In this document: positions 46,476 to 64,000 of the stretch, piece after piece
How the letters are laid out: each line of letters starts with the position of its first letter
Position numbering within the stretch: the first letter of the stretch is position 1
Assembly (NCBI GenBank): GCA_022828595.1
Contig: JAKGHH010000005.1
Span: forward strand, 66,397,655 to 66,461,654
Length of the DNA stretch: 64,000 nt
Direction of reading: 5' to 3'
DNA from: Nelumbo lutea
Taxonomy: Eukaryota; Streptophyta; Magnoliopsida; Proteales; Nelumbonaceae
Translations under genes and position numbers: made by a program
The notes under the pieces: generated by a model
Seen by the model: the letters and a program-made list of their open reading frames with translations, nothing else
The model's database searches: none
What the model was told of the DNA's origin: nothing

Positions 46476-46544
46476 ATGCTAATCAGCTAATGACTTTGGA
46501 TGACTTTGGAGAGACTTTAGAGCTGCTTTGATGCCATCACATCA

Positions 46545-46725
46545 TACTTTCCAGTTTCCATCATATGCGGACTAGCTTTGATAACATCATCTTCCACCGC
46601 ACATCTTATGCATGTCCCACTTGTGTAACGGGCCCCAGTTTCATAGTAAAATGTACGGTGTCAGATCAAATTGGGAGTGCGTTGAAATGTATTTTGTTAA
46701 AAAAGGAGATCCCAACTCCTAAAAC
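46545..46725. mobile_element. Half-copy of MITE-like family 1
   Basis: The right half (GTACGGTGTCAGATCAAATT, then GAAATGTATTTTGTTA and GGAGATCCCAACTCC) matches the right arms at 28801-28870 and 766-820. The left arm is poorly preserved. Confidence 0.4.
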
Positions 46726-47123
46726 GTACCCTATATTTTTGTATTTGACTAATACACACCCAATCGTATAAAATCACTTTACTTAAATCCACCTTTGTAA
46801 AAAACCGTTATGAGAATCATCTCTTTACATCCTAAAATCAGTGAAAATCCAAAAATGCCCCACTGAATAGTCTCTCGTTTGTTTGAGTTGCCAATTTAGC
46901 GAATTGATGGGTAAACCGTAAATATAGATGTTGATCAAACGGATATTAGGGTCAAAAAATCGACTTTTACTTCCATCGAATAAACCTTCAGATTTAATAC
47001 GACTCTACTTTAATCTTTTAAAATATAAAAAATTAATGTAAATATAGCATATTGAATTTATTATATAAATTAATATATAATATAATATAATATTTAAAAT
47101 ATATACTTTTATAATTTTAATTA
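46726..47123. other. Intergenic, AT-rich
   Basis: No supported feature. The final part is AT-rich and supplies the 9-bp target of the adjacent element. Confidence 0.5.
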
Positions 47124-47797
47124 GGAAAAACTCCAGTCCTTAGGGCCTAGTGTCACTTTGGTCCATAAACTTTAAAATGCTATAATTCAGTACCTGAACT
47201 TTCAAAGCATGGCAATCCAATACTTGTTGTTAACTTACTGTGCTAAGTGACATTTGAAAAGTACACAAATGCCCTTTGAATGTTATCTAATTTTCTTTAT
47301 CAATCATCCAAACATTGACAAAAAATTAACAGTCCAAAATTCTTGCATCTTCTATTCAAAAAGTTGGGGTCACTAGAATGCCCACTCAAATGTGATCACA
47401 ACTTTCTTGAATGGAAGAGGCAAGGATTTGGGACTTTTAATTTTTTGTCAATGTTTAGATGGTTGAAAAATAAAATTAAATGACACTTGAAGGGCATATG
47501 TATCTTTTTCAAATGCCACTTAACGGCTGGTTAAACAACTAATTAATAGGAGCCCAGATCTCTTGCCCAAGAGAAGCCTAGCCACATTTATCACAGGCAC
47601 ACATGGAGAACATATGTTCCCAAATCACGGGAGGTGGTGTATTGTGGATAAGCGTGGACAGGATATCTGAAGTCAATTAATAGTAGGTATTGGATTGTCA
47701 TGTTTTAAAAGTTCGAATACTGAATTGTTGCATTTTAAAATTCGGAGACAAAAGTGGCACTAGGCCCAAAGTACAGGGTACTAATTGGAATTTTCCC
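47124..47797. mobile_element. Mutator-like MITE (674 bp) with long TIRs and 9-bp target duplication
   Basis: TTTTAATTA is duplicated at 47115-47123 and 47798-47806. The TIRs run for about 60 bp: left GGAAAAACTCCAGTCCTTAG, then GGGCCTAGTGTCACTTT and TTTAAAATGC; right is the complement, through AAAGTGGCACTAGGCCC and ending GGAATTTTCCC. A 9-bp duplication and long TIRs are Mutator (MULE) characteristics. The interior shows no transposase. A second short copy of ATTGGAATTTTCCCTTTTAA lies just outside at about 47840. Confidence 0.85.
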
Positions 47798-48363
47798 TTT
47801 TAATTATAACTATATAAAATTTATATATTAAATCTAATTATTGGAATTTTCCCTTTTAATTATAATATAATCAAATTCAAATATTAATCGGATCGAATGG
47901 AATCAAATCCAATTATTGACTGAATCCATATTCCAAAATCCAGGTTTTCAGATATCATTGGTAGGCCCATACATCACCCTGTATTTTTTAAGTATAAGCA
48001 ACTTTAAAGAATTGATCAAATGCCAAGAAATAATCCAAATGTGTTGTGAGGTCAGCGTGAGATGCACTTTTAGGAGCAAATGCCTGAGCGTCGACAAATC
48101 CAAAGACTAAGAATTGTAGAGGGCAATTGGGCCCATAATTTGCCACCCGTAGGACCTTCCACCTTAACAGGAAATCGCAATCCCTTGCAGCCTTACATTG
48201 AGAATATATCTTAATAAAAAATATAAAAGTATAAAGATATTCCCAATGCACGATGTAAAAGGCTATGCAAATGGTGTGAGTAGGAAGCCACCTTCCATCA
48301 CATACAGAGGAGGTCATTCGCCGAGGTTGCCCAGTAACCGGATTTGCAGAAAATATTTGGAAG

Positions 48364-48648
48364 CATGGTTTTCAAAATCAGACCAAACCGAACGATCAGA
48401 CTGAAAAAGCTGAGAACCAATCAAGTGACCAGTTTCGATTTTTCCAAAACCAGAAATTAACCCAAAATCATTAATTTTGATCAACAAACCACTGACCCGA
48501 ACAATTAACCATTCAAACCATTCGAACGGTTTTAACCATTTTTTTCTATTTTTTATTTTTTGTCAGAATGGGCTAACCGTTCAATTCTTCCAATCTAGTA
48601 ACCGAACCCCTGACCGATTCGGTCTCCGAATCGGTTTTAAAAACCATG
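48364..48648. mobile_element. hAT-like MITE, CATGGTTTT family (285 bp)
   Basis: The flanks are TTTGGAAG (48356-48363) and TTTAGAAG (48649-48656), an 8-bp duplication with one change. Ends CATGGTTTTCAAAATC and GGTTTTAAAAACCATG are inverted. The interior has TTTTTGTCAGAATGGGCTAA as in the AGB1-intron copy at 36127. Confidence 0.82.
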
Positions 48649-48857
48649 TTTAGAAGTACGAAGAGAAGGATCAATGTAAGATGCCACCACAGACCCTTGT
48701 GTCCGAGCTACGACTTATGACGGCTCTTCTCCAGTAAACCCCAGCCCGTATCAATTAGCAAAAAAGAATGGATCGACAAAAAAATAATAGTTAAATTAAT
48801 AAAAAGTCTACTTTACCCGACCCAGCCTATAACCAGTTCCTATTGTTGGCAAATTTA

Positions 48858-49016
48858 GGCTCAATTTAGAATGAGTACAAATGCAAACATGTACAATGTA
48901 AATACATACAAAATAATACAAAATACAAGATTTTTCCCTTAAATACATACAAAATACAAGATTTTTCCCTCCACATATTTGTATTTGTACTCATTCCAAA
49001 CTAAGCAAATTAAGCC
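48858..49016. mobile_element. GTTTGGAAGGAG-family MITE, internally duplicated
   Basis: It starts GGCTCAATTTAGAATGAGTA after TTA and ends near CATTCCAAACTAAGC. An internal AAATACATACAAAA...TTTTTCCCT block is tandemly duplicated. The right end has an extra AAATTAAGCC. Confidence 0.6.
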
Positions 49017-49020
49017 TTGG

Positions 49021-49313
49021 ATCCACTTGGTTCACGGAAACAGATATTTAGAATGAGAATCAGAATAAATCATTATGTTTGTTGGATGGAATCAGAATCC
49101 CATTCCCCTTCCCCTTCGGCCCTTCCTGGTGGATAGCACTCCCCCATTTGAGAGAGTCATTTTCCCCTCTGGGAATGAAATCCTATGCCAACTGATTCTA
49201 ATTTTGATTCTACTTCCTGTCTGAACCAAACAACTATGGGAATAGACGATTCTGAATACAATTCAGAGAGATTTTGATTCAAATTCCAACTGCAAACCAA
49301 ACAAACCCTTAAT
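49021..49313. mobile_element. Tourist-like MITE (third copy)
   Basis: The left end is TCCACTTGGTTCACGG and the right end GCAAACCAAACAAACCC followed by TTA. The interior is GGAATG/CATTCC-rich as in 27462-27759. It directly abuts the preceding MITE. Confidence 0.6.
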
Positions 49314-49681
49314 ATCATTACAGATTTGATCGAGTCAGCTTCAACCGAACCCCACTCTAACCCCGATTAAGAAGAAGTTTTATCGGGCTGGCAGGCCCAT
49401 GGGAAATGTAAACATCTGCAAATCCTGAAATGACTTTAATTTAGCCAAAAATTATTTCAAAGTTGAACTCATTGATAGCACCAGTTTCCTTCTTTTTTTT
49501 TCTTCTGATTTTATTAACCACGCCAAAGCCAGTCAGCTCCAAAACTCAACCTGTAGGTTTTGATATCCCGAATGACGGTATCTGGATCTCCAAATATACA
49601 AGTGTATTATCATGATTCCCAAAATCTGTAGATGCTCCACGGGATCGAAGTATAAGCCTTATTGAACTTGACCAACATCTA
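49314..49681 (-). other. Presumed 3' UTR and downstream region of PGI
   Basis: Non-coding sequence downstream of the PGI stop codon at 49682. A poly-T tract lies at 49491-49502. Confidence 0.4.
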
Positions 49682-58451
<8,770 letters not shown>

Positions 58452-58733
58452 TCTTGACAGTAAATCTGATTGAAGGTTACAGCAAAGAGAAGAGAAAAGA
58501 AGAGAAGAGGAGAGAAGAGAAGAGAAGAAGGAAGAAGAAGAAGCGTTGAGGCAATGGAACAGTACTGGCGACGCCAGCTTCATTATAATATATAGAGCGA
58601 AAAAATAAGAAGGCAAATGACCCTTGTGCCCCTACTAAGTGATAGTACAATAATACATCAAAATAAAAAAAGGATTTAATCAGCCAAACAGACCCTAACA
58701 AACATAAAATCAATTCTTTTAACACTTTCAACA
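58452..58733 (-). repeat. 3' LTR of the copia element
   Basis: 282 bp, preceded by the GGGTG target copy and followed on its inner side by the polypurine tract (58734-58745). Confidence 0.88.
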
Positions 58734-58740
58734 CTCCCCC

Positions 58741-61700
58741 TCAAGTTGGAGCATAGATGTCAATCATGCCCAACTTGTCACACAAATCATTATGCCGCAC
58801 ATGATGAAGGCCTTTGGTGAAGATGTCTGCAAGTTGTTCTTCTGAGCTGACATATGGGGTGCACACTTCTCCACTTACAAGTTTCTCTCTAATAAAATGC
58901 TTGTCCACTTCAATGTGTTTCGTCCTATCATGGAGGACTGGATTAGCTGCAATGTTGATAGTAGCCTTATTGTCGCAATAGAGTGACATAGGGTTGCTAA
59001 CTGTAAAACCCAGTTCTCCTAACAGATTTCTTATCCACATGATTTCAACAACTCCATGAGACATAGCTCTGTATTCTGCTTCAGCACTAGACCTAGCCAC
59101 CACACTTTGCTTCTTACTTCTCCATGTGACTAGGTTTCCCCCTACAAAGGCACAATATCCACTGGTAGACTTCCGGTCGTCAACTGCCCCTACCCAATCA
59201 GCATCAATATATACCTCCACCTTTAAATGTCCATGTTTCTGGAACAGCAAACCAGCTCCATGAAACTTCTTGAGGTATCTGAGGATCCTCTCTGCAGCTT
59301 CAAGGTGAATTGTCTTAGGATTGTGCATGAACTGATAAGGACACCCACTGCATAAGCAATATCAGGCCTGGTCATAGACAAATACAAGAGTCTCCCTACA
59401 AGTCTTTGAAACTTCTTCACATCTTTTAAGAACTCTCCCTAACTATCTCCCAGATGATGGTTAGGTTCAATTGGTGAGTCAGTTAGTCTCACCCCCAATT
59501 TGTCTGTATCTTCTAGTAGATCTAGTACATATTTCTGTTGGGAAATAAAGATGCCCTTGTGAGAGCGGGCAACTTCAATTCCAAGGAAGTAACATAAGAG
59601 GCCTAGATCTTTCCCCTCAAATTGAGTGGCTAAGAACTTTTGTAGTCTCTGTATTTCAGCCACCCAATCTCCTATGATCACTATGTCATCCACATACACA
59701 ATTAGAGCTGCAATTTTTCCTTCACCTTTCTTTAGAAATAGTGTGTGATCTGACTAGCATTGTTTGAACCCCATCTGCTGAATTGCTGAGTGGAACTTAC
59801 TAAAACAGGCCCAAAGAGATTGTTTCAACCCATATAAAGATTTTTTTTAACTTGCACACTTTCTGTTCACTGGCTTTAGCACAAAAACCTGGAGGTTGGG
59901 TCATGTACACTTCTTCTTCTAAACCACCATTCAAAAAAGCATTTTTGATGTCCAATTGGTGTAGCTCCCAATCAAGATTTGCCGTTAGTGAAAGGAGAAT
60001 TCTGATAGAGTTCATCTTGGCTATTGGGGCAAAAGTCTTTGCATAGTCCACTTCATATACTTGTGTAAAACCTTTTGCCACCAGTCTGGCCTTGTACCTT
60101 TCAACAGTTCCATCAACATTGTGTTTCACTGTGAATACCCACTTGCACCCCACTGGTTCCTTCCCTTCAGGAAGATCCACCAACTCCCAAGTGCCATTTT
60201 TGTGTAATGCATCAATCTCTTCCTTCATTGCATCTGTCCATTCAGGTTTGGATAAAGCTTCTGCCACATTCTTAGGAACGGGGATACTGTCAACAGAGGA
60301 GAAGAATGCACGATATGAAGATGAAATATCATAGGACACAAAGTGAGAGATAGGATGGTTAGTGGTACAAGATCTAACATCCTTTCTCTTAGCAATAAGA
60401 ACATCAAGATCATTTATGACAGGGGAATCAACATTGAGAGGAGCAAGCATATCAATAGAAGTGTACCTAGCTGATGGGAAGGATCAACCTCCGGTGAAGC
60501 CGATGATGTTGGTTGCATAGTGTCAGGTTCAACGGCTCTTGAACTCTACTAGCTTTTGTGGCGGCGAAGAAAGACGCGGAATGGAGGGTAAGGTAGAGGA
60601 GGTAGTTGAGTCTGAGCCTGTTTCTCCTCAACCCTACTCTCCCCCTGAGGAGAAACCGAGAAGAAAGGTTGATTCTCAAAGAATGACACATCTATTGAGA
60701 CATAGTATTTACGAGAAACGGGATCATAGCAATGGTACCCCTTTTGAGATAGAGGGTAACCAAGGAAGACACAAGGAATAGCACGAGGATCAAGTTTACC
60801 CCGAGTAGGTGACAAGTGAACAAAGCAACGACACTCAAAAACACGCATTGGAATGGGGAACAACAGAGTTGTAGTAAACAAAAGCTGATCTGGGGCCTTA
60901 TACTCTAATAACCGAGAGGGCATACAGTTGATGATGTACGTAGCACACAGAACAGCATCCATGCAAAAGCGCTTTGGAACATTCATATGAATTAACAAGC
61001 CACGAGCTACTTCAAGAACATGACGGTTTTTTCTTTCAGCAACACCGCTTTGTTGAGGTGTCCTAGCACAAGAGCTTCGTTGAAATGATCCACTCGAAGC
61101 AAAGAATTCTGTGAGATCACTATGAAAGTATTCCTTTGCATTATTCGATTGGAAAATATGGATTTCAGTTTGGAACTAAGTGAACACCATGCGTTAAAAG
61201 TCTTTCACAATTTTAGGCACTTCCTCTCTAGACCGCATAGGGTAAACCCAGGTGTATCTAGAATAATCATTGATCAAGGTAATGAAGTACTTATATCCAA
61301 CCTCAGTAGGTAGAGTAACAGGGCCCCAAACATTAGAATAAACAATATGAAACGGAAATTCAAATCTTTTATTTCTCAAAGGAAAAGAGCTTCTACAATG
61401 TTTACTCAATTGACATGTCTGACACTACAACCGACTCACAGACAAAGATTCAAACAACTTTGGAAACATAACTTTTAACGACTCAAAAGAAAGATGACCA
61501 AGACGACTATGCCATAAATAGACTTGACTCTCACTAGACGAACTCAATGACTCTAAAGCCACAAGACCAGTTTTATTCTCCAACACGTAGAGGCCATCCA
61601 CCATGCTTCCTCTACCAATCGTCTTCCCCGAGGCCAAATCCTGAAACACACATGAAGACGGAAAGAAAGTAACTGACCAGTTCAAGGAGTGAGTAATACT

Positions 61701-63086
61701 ACTAATGGAAAGCCGATTTATAGGTAGCTTAGGAACATGTAGTACATTAGAGAGGGTAAGGCTGAGTGAGAGAGATATGGTTCCTTGGTCGGCTATGGTG
61801 GAGAAAGAGCCATCAGCTAGTCTCACCTTATCTCTCCCAGAGAGAAGATTGTATGTCTGAAATAAATTTGACTTACTGGTCATGTGGTTTGAGGCTCCAG
61901 AGTTAATTACCCAAGAGGAATCAAAGGTACGAGATGACACATGGAAGGCAGTGGTAGTGTTACCTGAAGCAAATGCAAAAGAGGTAGAAGTAGGACCAGT
62001 ATCCATCTGGCGAAGAGTCCTACCATATAATTCCAAATGGTCACGAAAGGAGTTAATGATCTCTACCTTAGGGTCAGAACTGGGATGCCTTTCCTGAGTT
62101 ACCATGGGACCAATCTCTTGAGATGCCATATTAGCTGAGTTATACCTTTTCTGATTCTGCTGACTTGGTTTCTTGCTCTGATCAGTTGTTGACTTCTTAC
62201 CCAAATCCTGTGCCCATTTAGGTTTTCCATGGAGATCCCATCAGGTATCTATGGTGTGTCTTGCCTTCCGCCAGTGAATGCACCAAAGCTTACTCTTATC
62301 ATTTGTTCTCTTCTGAGAGTCACCCTTATTAGAACCACCTCCAACATTAGTATCTGAACTTCCCCGGACAGCTAGAGCAACTGTCTCCCCCTCTATAGAA
62401 TTCATCACATTTCTTCTACTTTCTTCTGACTGAATCAAGGCATAAACCTCCTGAGCTGATGGCAAGTCTTTACTTCCCAAGATCTACACCTTGATGAACT
62501 CATATGAAGGATTCAGCCCCAAGAGGAAGGCAAATACCCATTGTAGAGATACAAGTGATTTGTATGCCTTTGCATCCTCATCACACTTTCGGTTAACATT
62601 CTGATAGTGATCAAGTTCTTTCCATATCGATGTCAGATCCGAATAGTACACCGAGAGACTCCTTTCTCCCTACTTACAAGTGGACAATTCAGCTTGCAGT
62701 TGGTATATCTTGGCATAATGTCTCTGCTCTGAATAGGTGGACTTTTCTTGTTCCCATATTTCACAAGCAGTTTCAGCCCACATAAAAGTTTTTCTCACCT
62801 ATGGCAGCAGGGAAACCAAGAGCCAAGACATCACCATACTATTTTCTTGGTTCCATCTATCATATTCAGCACTTCCGCACTTCGGTTCCTTCACTTTCTC
62901 ATTGATGTATCCTATTTTTCCCCTAGCAGTGATGTAGAGTTTTATTCCCCTACACCATTCAAGGTAATTCAGACCATCAAAGGGAATGACAGCCATGGGG
63001 AAACTCATATCCATTCCCCCACTTACCCCATTTTGATTTTCAAAAATCCCTAAAGTAGCAGAATTCTCAGAAGACATGGTCAACAC
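58741..63086 (-). pseudogene. Broken gag-pol polyprotein of the copia element
   Basis: Gag is at 63086-62799 (FDGLNYLEWCRGIKLYI). A degraded knuckle lies near 62260. The protease region in 62204-61425 has its active-site DSGA replaced by NSGA (61904). A pre-integrase LWHSRLGHLS motif follows. In the integrase core (61409-60549) both recognisable catalytic Asp positions are Asn (YSNVWGP near 61335; QSNNAKEY near 61145). RT is at 60450-59800 (KARLVAKGFTQ) and 59699-59439, which keeps YVDD. RNase H is at 59328-58741 (SSAEAEYRAMS, DNKATINIA, KHIEVDKHF). Frame changes lie between 60549 and 60450, 59800 and 59699, and 59439 and 59328, with several extra stops. No functional product is possible. Confidence 0.9.
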
Positions 63087-63644
63087 AGAATTTTTTTATC
63101 AAAAAACTTTAACTTAGGATCCCTCCTTATATCAGAACAAAAAAACTCCACACACAACAAGTGATTAGTCCACCCACACTGCAGTTTTTGGACTTAATTT
63201 GAGCACAAGACCAGCACCAATTTCCAAAATAAACAAGATGACAGATATGGTTTTCAGACTTGTATGGAGTAGCAGTCCCAACCTACTAGTTTTCTCAGCA
63301 GGTCTACAAGCAATAATCACAAGGGGAGATCCTTACACACAAGGCATCAAGCCAACAAGTAGAGAAAACAGGTCATACGTGACCTACAACAGCCTTTCAC
63401 AGGTACAGGATCACACGATCCAAAACAAGCAGAGGAAAAACCTCACAAGGATGTGCTAACATTCAGTGGTTCAGGTCCATTCGTTTTCCTCTTAGTACAC
63501 GACCAAGGGAAGAGAAGAAAAGAAAAGAAAAAAAAATGGGGTGGTACCAGTTGCAGGTCTGATTCGAACAACCCAAATGTACTCTGTTCCACCCAGATTC
63601 AGCAGCTTGGAGAAGACACTTGATTGCCCAGATTCAATGGCCAC

Positions 63645-63656
63645 GCTCTGATACCA
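63645..63656 (-). other. Primer binding site of the copia element
   Basis: The minus strand reads TGGTATCAGAGC directly against the 5' LTR (initiator tRNA-Met). Confidence 0.9.
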
Positions 63657-63931
63657 TCTTGACAGTAAATCTGATTGAACGTTACAGCAAAGAGAAGAGA
63701 AAAGAAGAGAAGAGGAGAGAAGAGAAGAGAAGAAGTAAGAAAAAGTGTCGAGGCAATGGAACAGTATTGGCGGCACCAGCTTCATTATAATATATAGGGC
63801 GAAAAAATAAGGAAAATGACCCTTGTGCCCCTACTAAGTGATAGTACAATAATAGATTAAAATAAAAAAGGCTTTAATCAGCTAAACAGATCCTAACAAA
63901 CATAAAATCAATTATTTTAACACTTTCAACA
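63657..63931 (-). repeat. 5' LTR of the copia element
   Basis: 275 bp, followed by GGGTG at 63932. It differs from the 3' LTR by a few substitutions and small indels in the purine tract. Confidence 0.88.
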
Positions 63932-64000
63932 GGGTGTGTGTTTTGGTGGATTTAGGTGCAGTTAGTTGTTTAGTTTCTTGGATTCTATGAATTGATTATA

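Larger units (their letters stand above)
58452..63931 (-). mobile_element. Full-length decayed Ty1/copia LTR retrotransposon, probably within a PGI intron
   Basis: The target GGGTG is duplicated at 58447-58451 and 63932-63936. LTRs are 282 and 275 bp. On the minus strand they begin TGTTGAAAG and end CTGTCAAGA, so the 3' terminus is GA rather than the usual CA. On the minus strand the interior has a tRNA-Met primer site, then Gag, protease, integrase, RT and RNase H in Ty1/copia order, then a polypurine tract (TTGAGGGGGAG). Multiple stops and frameshifts make it non-autonomous. Both LTRs carry a long GAAGAGAAGA purine tract. Confidence 0.93.

Noticed and set aside
62737..63459. Plus-strand ORFs over the copia gag and leader
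   Set aside because: They are antisense to Gag and the untranslated leader of the retroelement.

Overview
This window is nuclear DNA of a flowering plant. The evidence is split genes with GT-AG introns (many 1-4 kb long), plant-specific families (RING-H2/ATL-like proteins, plant Gβ, a plant TauE/SafE transporter, an mTERF-like fragment), LTR retrotransposons primed by initiator tRNA-Met, and many small non-autonomous DNA transposons (MITEs). The sequence does not name the species. Long introns and the MITE load would suit a woody, magnoliid or early-diverging eudicot genome, but that is inference.

Layout from left to right. 1-11 kb is gene-poor: MITEs, a fragment of a GC-rich LTR, and a complete but non-autonomous gag-protease retroelement (4660-8172). 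11.27-16.84 kb holds a 12-exon TauE/SafE-family membrane protein gene (+) that can be read end to end (471 aa), including one probable GC-AG intron. 18-24.1 kb is retroelement territory: a solo LTR with a 5-bp target duplication, then a full-length decayed Ty3/gypsy chromovirus-type element (19026-24116) inserted into an mTERF-like sequence that is itself broken. 24.8-25.4 kb is a large inverted repeat. 25.8-31.4 kb carries two single-exon RING-H2 genes and one small acidic one-TM ORF, all on the minus strand.

34.17-45.66 kb is a complete 6-exon Gβ gene (AGB1 type, 379 aa, minus). Its introns hold at least six DNA transposons and fragments of non-LTR elements. 49.68-57.65 kb is the 3' portion (13 exons, 316 aa) of cytosolic glucose-6-phosphate isomerase (minus). 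Its upstream exons must lie beyond the right edge, so the Ty1/copia element at 58452-63931 probably sits inside a PGI intron.

The genes form no pathway together. They are independent plant loci: membrane anion/sulfite-type transport, ubiquitin ligation, heterotrimeric G-protein signalling and glycolysis. I saw no new enzyme system. The most informative signals are transposon archaeology: target-site duplications on nearly every element, and three insertions for which the pre-insertion site survives in a neighbouring tandem duplicate.
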